A stretch of 64,000 nt of DNA from Clostridium frigidicarnis (GTDB taxonomy: Bacteria > Bacillota > Clostridia > Clostridiales > Clostridiaceae): positions 45,849 through 109,848 of the forward strand of contig NZ_FOKI01000013.1 in the NCBI RefSeq assembly GCF_900111985.1, given 5' to 3'. The position numbers and the translations under genes are program-made. The notes below the pieces were generated by a model. It saw nothing but the letters and a program-made list of their open reading frames with translations. It was not told the origin of the DNA and ran no database searches. The number at the start of each line of letters is the position of its first letter. Position 1 is the stretch's first letter. Below are positions 55,140 to 64,000 of the stretch, in pieces.

Positions 55140-55538
55140 TTCTCACCACTTATACTTTTTTAATTTATCTTATGTCCACCAACTGTAATATCACCTTAAT
55201 GAATATTCATTCTACACGATGTCTATCATCAATAGTATTCCCCATGTCTTAATCGATGGTTTAATCACTATTACACTGCAAGATAAATTATTTAAACTTC
55301 ATCTTTAGTAACTTGTTTCTTTAAGTAAGTGCCATATTAAGTTAAAAATTATATCAAAGTACAAGGCGCCTACGTCACGTTATAATTGAGAATTGGCAGT
55401 TGTTGTTGAAAATCTTCTATAAAATATTTCATCCAATATTGTCAATTGTAAATTCTCAATTTTCAATTCAAAAGCCCTTTAACCCTAGATTTTATCAGCA
55501 TTTTTCAATCAAAATTTTTTATACTTTTCTTTACATAA
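55140..55538. other. Gene-free region with CAATT-rich inverted repeat
   Basis: About 400 bp between the murQ promoter and the methyltransferase terminator. AATTGAGAATT (55384-55394) and its complement (55451-55461) bracket 56 bp, the remnant of a small palindromic element. No gene. Confidence 0.45.
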
Positions 55539-55582
55539 AAAAAGGCTATCAACTCTTATATTTAAGAATTGAAGCCTTTTTA
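55539..55582 (-). terminator. Terminator of the methyltransferase gene
   Basis: AAAAAGGCT with AGCCTTTTT outer stem and an inner CAACTCTT/AAGAATTG stem. Confidence 0.75.
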
Positions 55583-55607
55583 TTCATATAATTTTTGATA
55601 CTTTTAA

Positions 55608-56246
55608 TTAGTACTGAAATACAATTCCATAAAAATTCTCTCCTAGTGAAAATTTATCTATGGTTCTAAGATCATTTTTCTTACATAAACTTTTTACTTC
55701 TTCCTCTGAAATTCTATGCTCAACTGGTGGCCCCATAGGGGTTTTTCTTTTATGAAATTCTATTATCATAAGTTTTCCATTTCTCTTTAAAACCCTGCTT
55801 ATTTCATTTAACATCTTAGCTTTATTTTCTATTTCATGTAATACTGTTACCATTATAGCCATATCACAAATATTGTCTTCTAATGGAAGCTTTTCTGAAA
55901 CAACTTTTTTAATATTAAGATTTTCAATGTTTTTTTCTCTAACTCTAGATGTTAGTAATTCAATCATATCTTCTGATATATCAAGAGCAAAAATCTCATT
56001 TCTACTTATTTCTGTAGCTGGAAAAGAAAATATCCCAGTGCCAGCTCCTATATCACAAAGGATCATCCCTTCTTTAAACCCTACTTTTTCTAAAGTATTC
56101 TTTGGGTTTAGTTCCTCAAGTCTTTCTGAACTTTCAAACTTTAATATTTTTTTATTATCATCCAATTTATTTTTCCTCCTCAATTTGTTTTTTATATCAT
56201 CCATTCTTTTTTCCCAATTATAGAGCATATCTAAATTTAGCTTCAT
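55608..56246 (-). CDS. Class I SAM-dependent methyltransferase
   Basis: A 212-residue (or about 198 from the inner ATG) methyltransferase. SAM motif ILCDIGAGTGIFSFPA, ALDISEDMI and LPLEDNICDMAIMVTVLHEI follow the UbiE/Methyltransf_11 layout. VLKRNGKLMIIEFH is motif III. The acceptor is unknown. No Cys set of ArsM type is present. Monocistronic. Confidence 0.85.
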   Translation of the reverse strand: MKLNLDMLYNWEKRMDDIKNKLRRKNKLDDNKKILKFESSERLEELNPKNTLEKVGFKEGMILCDIGAGTGIFSFPATEISRNEIFALDISEDMIELLTSRVREKNIENLNIKKVVSEKLPLEDNICDMAIMVTVLHEIENKAKMLNEISRVLKRNGKLMIIEFHKRKTPMGPPVEHRISEEEVKSLCKKNDLRTIDKFSLGENFYGIVFQY

Positions 56247-56596
56247 AACCCAAATGCCATAGTATTACAACTTTCCACTTACCACTTATAATTTATAATG
56301 TAAGTTCTTTTTCACAATTATATTCTCCATTTTTAATTTTAGTTTTTATGTCCTGTCTTAACGTATCGTTCCTTAATATAGCCTCCATAACCATAACTGA
56401 AACAATTAATTTTACCTTAATACTCTTTACTACATAGGACTATACTAATATATTAATTTATGTAAATCAAATAAGTTTTTCATTCTAACTTATGTTTACC
56501 TTTACACGTTAATTAATTCTCCTATAGTATATAATTTCTTTTCTAATTTTATTATCTAAATAAAATAAAGCAACTTAGGTAATATCCTTTAACAAA
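56247..56596. other. Intergenic region, nothing recognised
   Basis: AT-rich DNA upstream of the methyltransferase, probably its promoter. No gene or repeat was recognised. Confidence 0.4.
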
Positions 56597-56644
56597 AATA
56601 ACTTAAAGCTCTATTACAATTTATTAATAGAACTTAAAGTTATT
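56597..56644. terminator. Terminator of the GyrI-like gene
   Basis: 20-bp stem with two mismatches (56597-56616 with 56625-56644), T-run on the minus strand. Confidence 0.85.
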
Positions 56645-56673
56645 TTATTCTGTGCTTATATACTTTTTAAAGA

Positions 56674-57135
56674 CTATTTTAAAGAAATGTAAATGTGGAT
56701 TTCTTGATTACTCATATCCTCTGTATTGTTTTGATATTCTTCAAAATCACAGGTATATGCCCTATCTAAATCCATATTCCAAAGTTCATTCCAAAACTTT
56801 CCTACAGCCTTTATCACATCTCCATTTATAACAAATTTTGCATATCTTCCTTCTCGTATAATTTTTTCAACAAAGTTATCACTAAGATTACTAGAATTAA
56901 GAATTTCACAACAAGCCATGAAATTATAAGGTTTTGTAAAATCTCCTTGATAATCCGTATATAATCCTATGGTTTTATTGTTTTTCCTAGGATTAATATT
57001 TTCATATACTTCTTCAGTGCAAAACTTTTGCCATACCTCTCCAATATCTTTAGTACATTGCCCATTAATATTAGTAGTTTCTTTTAATATTCCCCTAACA
57101 ATCTTTTTCTCTAAATTTATTATTTCATATTTCAT
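56674..57135 (-). CDS. GyrI-like/AraC effector-binding domain protein
   Basis: A 153-residue stand-alone GyrI-like small-molecule-binding domain: N-terminal KYEIINLEKKIVRGI, a central IGLYTDYQGD and FVINGDVIKAVGKFWNELWNM near the end. No HTH is present. Such proteins bind hydrophobic ligands, and some hydrolyse cyclopropane-type toxins. Ribosome site GAGGTGATT. Confidence 0.8.
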   Translation of the reverse strand: MKYEIINLEKKIVRGILKETTNINGQCTKDIGEVWQKFCTEEVYENINPRKNNKTIGLYTDYQGDFTKPYNFMACCEILNSSNLSDNFVEKIIREGRYAKFVINGDVIKAVGKFWNELWNMDLDRAYTCDFEEYQNNTEDMSNQEIHIYISLK

Positions 57136-58006
57136 AATTAATCACCTCATGCTTTTTTACTTATCTAACATTCAGAGAATGTAAAGAACACCACCTAAAT
57201 GAATGTTAATTCTATTCTACACAAAGTAATATGACATCTGTATGTCTATTTCTTGAAATAAAATATCACTTTTCTATTTTAAATTAGTTTGTCCAACTTC
57301 TATTGACTCTGATACTCCAATATAACTATAAGTATATTTAGTTGCTTTTCCAATCAACACTATCAAAATTCACCTCATTAATTATATACCTTGTAATCAT
57401 TTTTCATATTATATTGTGTATTTAAAAATATATACCTTGTTTTTTGAATTTACTAGTATACTTCACATCAATTATATTCCTCAAATTATTGGTTTTAATT
57501 TTGCATATTTAAAATATAGTGCAAGAAATTATTCTTTTATTTTATTAATAATCTGAATTTAGTGTTTTTAATGACATTAAAAAAATCTAAGCATTGGTTA
57601 TTTTCTACTATTTTCATTATATGCTAATAGTTCTATAAAGGAATTTTCACACTCCAACATATAAATAAATTATATTCTCAAAATTCAAATAAATGCATAT
57701 TTATGTGCCATTTTATTCTTTTAATATATTTTATCACTTATTTCTTATTTATTTCATCGTATTTGTATTATCAAAATTATATTTTTTCTATATTTTTTTT
57801 AATAAAAACAACTTTTTTATGTTGACTTATAGTATTAATCCATGATATCATCTTCAAAAGTTGTTATTTTGTCAAACTAAAAAGAATTTTGTTGTAATTG
57901 AAATGAAATATCATTTTTCATTCATTGCAATAATCCCATTGTATATTTATTTATAGCAAAAGATTATTTATTCATTATTCCTTAATCAATGAATGGAGGG
58001 AGACAA
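57136..58006. other. Long gene-free region upstream of opp
   Basis: About 870 bp, extremely AT-rich, no open frame of note. The 3' end has ATTCATT paired with AATGAAT (about 57970-57994), just before the oppB ribosome site. It presumably holds the opp promoter and control elements. No riboswitch class was recognised. Confidence 0.45.
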
Positions 58007-58927
58007 TTGTTAAAGTTTATTTTAAAGAGACTTGGAATTAGCATTTTAACTATCTGGATAGTTATCAGTGTAACTTTTGTACTAATGCACAAAATACCTG
58101 GTGGACCTTTTGATAGTGATAAAAAATTACCACCTCAAGTTGAGGCAAATTTAAATGAAAAATTTGGACTTGATAAACCTTTATTTGAACAATATACAAC
58201 TTATATGAGAAATATTTTACATGGAGATTTAGGTCCATCTATGAGGTACGAAGGAAGAAGTGTTAATGATGTTATTGCTTATTCATTTCCTAACTCTGCA
58301 AAACTTGGAATTTCTGCTATAGCCTTTGCCTTAATAGTAGGTACTTATATGGGTATAAGAGCAGCTCTTGACCAAGGTAAGTGGCAAGACAAGTTGGCAA
58401 TGCTTATAGCCACACTTGGAGTTACTGTTCCAAGTTTCGTTTTAGCTAGTCTATTCATATACTATTTCGCTGTAAAATTAGGTTGGTTCCCGGCTGTGGG
58501 TTTTGATGGTCCTATATATTATGTACTTCCATCTATAGCTCTTGGAGGTTATTCAATGGCATTTATCTCTAGACTTTCAAGATCAACTTTAATAGATGTA
58601 GTTAAACAAGACTATATAAAGGTTGCAAAAGCAAAGGGACTTTCAAGAACAAAAATTATTTACAAACATGCTTTAAAAAACTGTTTAATTCCTCTTATAA
58701 CTTATATAGGACCTCTATTTGCTGGAGTTTTAACAGGTAGTTTTGTTATTGAAACTTTATTTGGTATTCCTGGTCTTGGTCGTGAATTTGTTCAAAGTAT
58801 ATATAACAGAGATTACACTACTATTTTAGGTATTACTATTTTCTACAGTACTTTCTTAATAGCATGTAACTTAATCGTAGATATACTTTATGCAGTTATA
58901 GATCCAAGAATAAAACTTGATTCTTAG
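58007..58927 (+). CDS. oppB: Oligopeptide ABC transporter permease
   Basis: About 307 residues, six membrane helices. The binding-protein-dependent permease loop is seen in DYIKVAKAKGLSRTKIIYKHALKNCLIPLI (EAA-type motif). The frame is open to an ATG at 57989, but the GGAGGGAG ribosome site lies inside that extension, 6 nt before a TTG at 58007. That TTG gives the usual N-terminus LKFILKRLGISIL. First gene of oppBCDFA. Confidence 0.94.
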   Translation: MLKFILKRLGISILTIWIVISVTFVLMHKIPGGPFDSDKKLPPQVEANLNEKFGLDKPLFEQYTTYMRNILHGDLGPSMRYEGRSVNDVIAYSFPNSAKLGISAIAFALIVGTYMGIRAALDQGKWQDKLAMLIATLGVTVPSFVLASLFIYYFAVKLGWFPAVGFDGPIYYVLPSIALGGYSMAFISRLSRSTLIDVVKQDYIKVAKAKGLSRTKIIYKHALKNCLIPLITYIGPLFAGVLTGSFVIETLFGIPGLGREFVQSIYNRDYTTILGITIFYSTFLIACNLIVDILYAVIDPRIKLDS

Positions 58928-58940
58928 GAGGTGTATATTT

Positions 58941-59855
58941 ATGGAATTATCTAATGATATGTTTGAAAAATTGCCAAAAGATGAAAAAACATCTGATGAA
59001 ATAGTTAGACCTAATTTAACCTATTGGCAGGATGTATGGAAAAGACTTAAACAAAATAAATTAGCTTTATCAGGATTAATTTTTATAATAATAATATCTT
59101 TAGCTGCCATATTGGGTCCAATATTTTCACAGTATAACTATTATACTCAAGACTTAAGTATAGCAAATCAAGGTCCAAGCTCTATGCATTGGCTTGGTAC
59201 TGATAAATTTGGTAGAGATTTGCTTGTTAGAATACTTTATGGAGCTAGAATCTCATTAACTGTAGGTTTTGTAGCTAGTATTTTAAATATAATAATTGGA
59301 GTTTTGTATGGCGGTATAGCCGGTTACTGCGGTGGAAAAGTTGATCTTGTTATGATGAGAATAGTTGATGTTTTATACTCAATACCAATGACTATCTATG
59401 TAATATTACTTATGGTCACTTTTGGTGCTAGCTTAAAAACCATAGTAATCGCATTAGCTATATCATTTTGGCTTACCATGGCTAGAATAGTTAGAGGACA
59501 AATTATGACTTTAAAAGAACAAGAATTTATTCTAGCAGCTAAAACTCTAGGAGCTTCCCCTACTAGAATTCTTTTAAGACACCTTATCCCTAACTGTATG
59601 GGACCTATAATCGTAACTCTAACTTTATCTATACCAGAAGCTATTTTTACTGAATCATTTTTAAGCTTCATAGGACTTGGAATTTCCGCACCTCAAGCTT
59701 CATGGGGAACATTAGCATCTGATGCAGTAGAAAGTTTTCAGCTCTACCCTACACAGCTTCTGTTTCCTGCATTAGCTATATGTTTAACTATTTTAGCATT
59801 TAACCTTCTTGGTGACGGCTTAAGAGATTCACTTGATCCTAAAATGAGAAAATAA
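58941..59855 (+). CDS. oppC: Oligopeptide ABC transporter permease
   Basis: A 304-residue permease, the partner of OppB. Polar N-terminus, then six helices; coupling loop QEFILAAKTLGASPTRILLRHLIPNCMGPIIV. A frame start at 58917 overlaps oppB, but the ATG at 58941 has AGGAGG at correct distance. Confidence 0.94.
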   Translation: MELSNDMFEKLPKDEKTSDEIVRPNLTYWQDVWKRLKQNKLALSGLIFIIIISLAAILGPIFSQYNYYTQDLSIANQGPSSMHWLGTDKFGRDLLVRILYGARISLTVGFVASILNIIIGVLYGGIAGYCGGKVDLVMMRIVDVLYSIPMTIYVILLMVTFGASLKTIVIALAISFWLTMARIVRGQIMTLKEQEFILAAKTLGASPTRILLRHLIPNCMGPIIVTLTLSIPEAIFTESFLSFIGLGISAPQASWGTLASDAVESFQLYPTQLLFPALAICLTILAFNLLGDGLRDSLDPKMRK

Positions 59856-59868
59856 TAGGAGGTTTCTT

Positions 59869-60876
59869 ATGGAAAAATTACTTGAAATAAATAACTTATA
59901 CACATCCTTTTATACACATTTAGGGGAGGTGCAAGCTGTAAGAGGTGTATCTATAGATGTATTTAAAGGTGAAGCAATAGGTATTGTTGGAGAATCCGGT
60001 AGCGGAAAAAGTATTACTATGATGTCTTCAATGCGTCTTCTTGCTGATAATGGGAAAATTAAAGATGGAACTATATGTTTTGAAAATAGTGATTTAGCTA
60101 AGATTTCCGAAAAAGAAATGGAATCTATTAGAGGTAACAGTATGGGAATGATATTTCAAGATCCTATGACTTCCCTAAATCCTGTTTTTACAATAGGTGA
60201 ACAATTAATTGAGCCTTTAATAAAACATAAAAAAATCAATAAATCAGAGGCTAATAAAATAGCTATAAACATGCTCAAGTTGGTAGGTATTCCTAGTCCT
60301 GAAAAAAGACTTAGCCAATATCCTCATGAATTTTCTGGTGGTATGAGACAAAGGGCAATGATTGCTATGTCTCTTATATGTAACCCTAAACTTATAATTG
60401 CAGATGAACCTACTACTGCATTGGATGTTACTATACAAGCTCAAATATTAGAACTTATGAAAGATTTAAAATCAAAATTTGATATGTCTATAATTCTTAT
60501 AACTCATGATTTAGGAGTAGTTGCAGATTTATGTGACAGGATTTATGTAATGTATGGAGGAACTATTGTTGAAAGTGGAAATGTAGAAGATATCTTTTAT
60601 AATGCTAGACATCCATATACTTGGGGACTTCTTAGGAGTATACCTAATCCCAAGGATGATGTTAAAGAAAAATTAAAGCCTATAGAAGGAACTCCTCCTG
60701 ATCTTTTAAAACCACCTACTGGATGTCCATTTGCTCCACGTTGTGAGTACGCTATGAAAATATGTGTTGAAAATCCACCTGAGAAATTTTATACATCTGA
60801 TAAACACTTCTCAGCTTGTTGGTTAAATCATTCTAAGGCACCTAAAGTTGAAGGCTTTAGTGTAAGGGAGGTATAA
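59869..60876 (+). CDS. oppD: Oligopeptide ABC transporter ATP-binding protein
   Basis: A 335-residue ATPase. Walker A GESGSGKS, signature [14 protein letters not shown], Walker [13 protein letters not shown] and H-loop ITHD. The C-terminal extension has the OppD/DppD-type Cys motif [14 protein letters not shown]...C that binds an iron-sulfur cluster in some members. Confidence 0.95.
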   Translation: MEKLLEINNLYTSFYTHLGEVQAVRGVSIDVFKGEAIGIVGESGSGKSITMMSSMRLLADNGKIKDGTICFENSDLAKISEKEMESIRGNSMGMIFQDPMTSLNPVFTIGEQLIEPLIKHKKINKSEANKIAINMLKLVGIPSPEKRLSQYPHEFSGGMRQRAMIAMSLICNPKLIIADEPTTALDVTIQAQILELMKDLKSKFDMSIILITHDLGVVADLCDRIYVMYGGTIVESGNVEDIFYNARHPYTWGLLRSIPNPKDDVKEKLKPIEGTPPDLLKPPTGCPFAPRCEYAMKICVENPPEKFYTSDKHFSACWLNHSKAPKVEGFSVREV

Positions 60877-60879
60877 ATA

Positions 60880-61845
60880 ATGCCTATTTTAGAAGTAAAA
60901 AATTTAAAAAAATATTTTCCTATAAAAAAAGGACTGTTAGGTAATAAACTTAGTTTGGTTAAAGCAGTTGATGATGTTTCATTCTCTATAGAAAAAGGAG
61001 AAACTTTAGGTCTTGTTGGAGAATCTGGTTGTGGTAAGACTACTACTGGAAGAACCCTAATTAAACTATATGAGCCTACTTCTGGTGAAATATTATTTAA
61101 TGGCAAAAATATAGCTAATTTATCCTCAAAGGAAATGCTACCTTATAGAAGAAAAATGCAAATGATTTTCCAAGATCCATATGCATCCCTGGATTCAAGA
61201 ATGACCGTTGGAGATATTGTTGGTGAAGCCATAGATATTCATAAATTAATGGGACCTAAAGATAAAGAAGAACGAGTTAATTATCTTTTAAATAAGGTTG
61301 GTTTAAATAAAGATCATGCAAGTAGATATCCTCATGAATTTTCTGGAGGTCAAAGGCAAAGAATAGGTATTGCAAGATCTTTAGCAGTGGAACCCGAATT
61401 CATAGTATGTGATGAACCTATTTCTGCATTAGATGTGTCTATTCAAGCCCAAGTTGTTAATATGCTTGAAGAACTTCAATCTGATTTAGGGTTAACTTAC
61501 TTATTTATAGCCCATGATTTATCGATGGTTAAACATATTTCTAATAAAATAGGAGTTATGTACTTAGGAAAAATGGTTGAACTCTCTCCTAGCAGAGAAC
61601 TTTATAAAACTCCTCTTCACCCATATACCCAAGCATTGCTATCTTCAATACCTATTCCTGATCCTAAGATGGCAGCTAAAAATAAGAGGATAATGTTAGA
61701 AGGTGAAACGCCTTCACCTATAGATCCTGCGCCTGGATGTAGATTTAAAAACAGATGTAAATTTGCTAAACCTATCTGTGGTGATATAGAACCTATACTT
61801 AAAGACATGGGAAATGGTCACTGCGTAGCTTGTCATCTGTATTAA
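60880..61845 (+). CDS. oppF: Oligopeptide ABC transporter ATP-binding protein
   Basis: A 321-residue ATPase. Walker A GESGCGKT, signature [14 protein letters not shown], Walker [13 protein letters not shown] and H-loop AHD. The C-terminal [15 protein letters not shown]...C motif matches OppF. It starts 3 bp after oppD. Confidence 0.95.
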   Translation: MPILEVKNLKKYFPIKKGLLGNKLSLVKAVDDVSFSIEKGETLGLVGESGCGKTTTGRTLIKLYEPTSGEILFNGKNIANLSSKEMLPYRRKMQMIFQDPYASLDSRMTVGDIVGEAIDIHKLMGPKDKEERVNYLLNKVGLNKDHASRYPHEFSGGQRQRIGIARSLAVEPEFIVCDEPISALDVSIQAQVVNMLEELQSDLGLTYLFIAHDLSMVKHISNKIGVMYLGKMVELSPSRELYKTPLHPYTQALLSSIPIPDPKMAAKNKRIMLEGETPSPIDPAPGCRFKNRCKFAKPICGDIEPILKDMGNGHCVACHLY

Positions 61846-61873
61846 ATAAATTTAATTAATAGGAGGTTCAATA

Positions 61874-63511
61874 ATGATAAAAAGAAAACGTGCTTTAGCT
61901 ACACTGCTTGCTGCTGTTGTAGTAGGTTCAGTATTTGTTGGATGTGGTAAAGGTAGTTCTAGTGGAAATTCGGATCAAAAAGTAACAATAAATTTAGGAG
62001 CAGATCCTAAAACAATAGATCCAGGTCTAAATAGTACTGTTGAAGGTTCAAGAGTTATAAATAATGTATTTGAAGGATTGACTAACTTAGATAAAGATGG
62101 TAAATCAGTTCCTGGTGTTGCTGAAAAATGGGATATTTCAGAAGATGGTTTAACTTATACATTTCACTTAAGAGATAATGCTAAGTGGTCAGATGATAAG
62201 CCTGTTACAGCTAATGATTTTGAATACGCTTGGAAAAGAGTTTTAGAACCTAACACTGCATCTGAATATGCAAATCAAATGTTTTATTTAAAAAATGGTG
62301 AAGCATTTAACAGTGGAAAAGCTACTATTGAAGATGTTGGCGTTAAAGCTACTGATGATCATACTTTAGTGGTTACTTTAGAAAGTCCTACTCCTTATTT
62401 CCTAAGTCTTACATCTCAAGCAACATATGCTCCTGTAAGAAAAGATATTGTAGAGGGAAATACATCTTGGACATTAAAACCTGAAACATATGTATCAAAT
62501 GGACCTTTTAAAATGTCACAATATAAACCTAAAGATACATTAGAAATAGTTAAAAATCCTAGCTATTGGGATAATTCAAATGTTAAGTTAGACACTGTAG
62601 CATTTAAATTTCTTGAAAATGAATCTAGTGCTTTATCCGCATTTAAGAGTGGACAATTAGATGTATTACCGTCTCCACCTGCTGCTGAAACTCCTAAACT
62701 TCTTGAAGATGGATCAGCAAAAGCTTATCCATACATCGGAACTTATTATTATAACTTAAATGTATCACCAAAGACAGCTGAAAATAATCCTGAAGCTGCT
62801 AAAGCTTTAAATAATCCAAAAGTTAGAAAAGCTTTATCTCTTGCTATAGATAGAGACGCTTTAGTTAATCAGGTAGTTCAAGGAGGTCAAAAACCTGCTA
62901 CATCGTTTGTACCTAGTAGTGTATCAGATTCTGAAGGTAACACTTTCAAATCTAAAGATTATTATACTTCTTCAGCAAATACAGAAGAAGCTAAAAAGCT
63001 ATTGGCTGAAGCTGGATACCCTGAAGGTCAAGGGTTCCCAAGCTTAGAAATACTTTATAACACTGGACAGGGACATCAAAATGTTGCTCAAGCAGTTCAA
63101 GATATGTGGAATAAAAATTTAGGTGTAAATATAACTTTAAGAAATGTTGAAAGAAAAGTTCACTTAGATGAAATGAAGAATGAATCTTACTTAATTGCTA
63201 GAGATGGTTGGATAGCTGACTTTAATGACCCAGTAACATTCCTTGATATTTTAGTTACTGGCAATGGACAAAACCGTCCTGGTTATAGCAATCCTGAATA
63301 TGATAAATTAATGGATGATGCTAAAAAAGAATCAGATCCGTCTAAAAGATTTGAATTAATGCATAAAGCTGAAGATATATTAATGAACGACATGCCTGTT
63401 ATTCCTATATATGAATACTCAAATGTTGTTTGTGTTAATCCAAAAGTTAAAGATATTTATTTGTCTCCTCTTGGAAGCATCATATGTAAGGATGCTCACG
63501 TAGAAAAATAA
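61874..63511 (+). CDS. oppA: Oligopeptide-binding lipoprotein
   Basis: A 545-residue solute-binding lipoprotein. The signal peptide has a lipobox (VFVGC, Cys24). The SBP family 5 domain is seen in LGADPKTIDPGLNST and YTFHLRDNAKWSDDKPVTANDFEYAWKRV. It binds peptides outside the cell for OppBCDF. Last gene, ended by a 17-bp terminator. Confidence 0.95.
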   Translation: MIKRKRALATLLAAVVVGSVFVGCGKGSSSGNSDQKVTINLGADPKTIDPGLNSTVEGSRVINNVFEGLTNLDKDGKSVPGVAEKWDISEDGLTYTFHLRDNAKWSDDKPVTANDFEYAWKRVLEPNTASEYANQMFYLKNGEAFNSGKATIEDVGVKATDDHTLVVTLESPTPYFLSLTSQATYAPVRKDIVEGNTSWTLKPETYVSNGPFKMSQYKPKDTLEIVKNPSYWDNSNVKLDTVAFKFLENESSALSAFKSGQLDVLPSPPAAETPKLLEDGSAKAYPYIGTYYYNLNVSPKTAENNPEAAKALNNPKVRKALSLAIDRDALVNQVVQGGQKPATSFVPSSVSDSEGNTFKSKDYYTSSANTEEAKKLLAEAGYPEGQGFPSLEILYNTGQGHQNVAQAVQDMWNKNLGVNITLRNVERKVHLDEMKNESYLIARDGWIADFNDPVTFLDILVTGNGQNRPGYSNPEYDKLMDDAKKESDPSKRFELMHKAEDILMNDMPVIPIYEYSNVVCVNPKVKDIYLSPLGSIICKDAHVEK

Positions 63512-63526
63512 ATTCTTTAAAATTAT

Positions 63527-63570
63527 AAAAAACATAAGAAGACATAAGATAAAGTCTTCTTATGTTTTTT
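63527..63570 (+). terminator. Terminator of the opp operon
   Basis: 17-bp perfect stem (63527-63543 with 63554-63570), 10-nt loop and T-run. Confidence 0.93.
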
Positions 63571-63703
63571 TATTCTTGCCCATTTTCATCTAAAAAAGAT
63601 TTATTAAGTATCCTAATTTATTGGTATATTATATCGAATTAATGCTATAATTTAGATATAGACTTATAAGAAATTACGAGTTGATTTTGGAGGTGTATTA
63701 TAT

Positions 63704-63838
63704 ATGAAAGCTAAAGCAATTCAAATAAAAAAGGAATCCTTAATTTGGTTTATTCCATTATTTGCTGTTTATATGATAATAACTGGTAATTCAAGACAGA
63801 TTCCTGGATTCGTAAGAACATTTTTAAACAAAAGATAA
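63704..63838 (+). CDS. Small membrane protein, function unknown
   Basis: A 44-residue frame starting with ATG behind a strong TTGGAGGTG site. Basic N-terminus (KAKAIQIKK), one hydrophobic helix (about 13-27: LIWFIPLFAVYMIIT), and a basic C-terminus ending TFLNKR. The ribosome site and topology make it a likely gene; no family is recognised. It lies between the opp terminator and an IS element. Confidence 0.62.
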   Translation: MKAKAIQIKKESLIWFIPLFAVYMIITGNSRQIPGFVRTFLNKR

Positions 63839-63910
63839 AAGTATATTAAAATTTTATTATTTTTAATATTATAGTTTTAGCCTATTAATTAAGGGAAGTC
63901 AAAAATGAAA

Positions 63911-64000
63911 TGAACCCAAAAAGTTAGACAAAGTATAATTACGCTACTTCCAGGGACTGGATCCTGTACTGGACAGGACTCAGTCCTTTCAATTTGCTCT
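63911..64000 (-). mobile_element. IS3-family insertion sequence, 3' end (runs off the window)
   Basis: The terminal inverted repeat begins TGAACCCAAAAAGTTAGAC at 63911, the usual form of clostridial IS3-group ends. It encloses the end of a transposase gene. The rest lies outside the window. Confidence 0.85.
63939..64000 (-). CDS. IS3-family transposase OrfB, last 19 codons
   Basis: The minus-strand frame reads KLKGLSPVQYRIQSL before a TAA at 63939-63941. This is the characteristic C-terminus of IS3/IS150 integrase-core transposases. Confidence 0.85.
   Translation of the reverse strand, partial: SKLKGLSPVQYRIQSLEVA

Noticed and set aside
1..64000. CRISPR arrays, tRNA or rRNA genes
   Set aside because: No regularly spaced repeat series and no cloverleaf or rRNA-like GC-richer segment were seen.

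Overview
The window is low-GC, AT-rich DNA of a spore-forming clostridium (Clostridium sensu lato). The grounds are TTG/GTG starts behind strong GGAGG ribosome sites, an Rnf complex in the order C-D-G-E-A-B, a glycyl-radical aryl-acetate decarboxylase, CotJC/CotF-type spore-coat genes, L-box riboswitches and many short-loop intrinsic terminators. I cannot name the species. No rRNA, tRNA or CRISPR array was seen.

Layout. 1-7.2 kb: the end of an NSS sodium symporter, a flavoprotein/ferredoxin-reductase pair, an exported glycosidase-like protein and an RmlD-like reductase. 7.4-13.5 kb: an ArsR/NifX-like pair, a CRP-family regulator and hpdBCA, the p-cresol-forming 4-hydroxyphenylacetate decarboxylase. 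13.8-19 kb: a chemoreceptor, a LytTR/DUF3021 pair, a frameshifted XRE-TPR regulator and a RibD-like reductase. 19.4-22.5 kb: arsR-arsM, where arsM has an in-frame TGA at an arsenic-binding Cys position (candidate selenoprotein), then methionine gamma-lyase and a 71-residue membrane peptide. 22.9-27.8 kb: a GNAT - LuxE - LuxC/CapK-fusion operon with no luciferase. 28.2-35.5 kb: rnfCDGEAB followed upstream by apbE, a NusG-domain-II gene and a Gx transporter. 35.8-44 kb: a MerR/MATE pair, small genes, a lysine-permease-like gene behind an L-box, an HSL-type esterase and two coat genes. 44-55 kb: lysA behind a second L-box, then a ten-gene regulon for N-acetylmuramic-acid sugars (anmK, BadF-type kinase, GH4, RpiR regulator, mupG, PTS IIC/IIB/IIA, murQ and an unknown membrane protein). 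55.6-63.9 kb: a methyltransferase, a GyrI-like protein, oppBCDFA and a 44-residue membrane protein. The window ends inside an IS3-family element.

How the genes work together. The organism appears to ferment amino acids: peptide import (Opp), tyrosine-derived decarboxylation (Hpd), methionine cleavage and Rnf ion pumping, with ApbE supplying covalent FMN. It also salvages cell-wall sugars. The strongest hidden signals are the arsM TGA with a SECIS-like hairpin; three mur promoters that each carry two 15-bp palindromes exactly 33 bp apart; a LytTR/bacteriocin-type 9-12-9 direct repeat upstream of the 71-residue peptide; and the luciferase-free lux-type acyl reductase operon.
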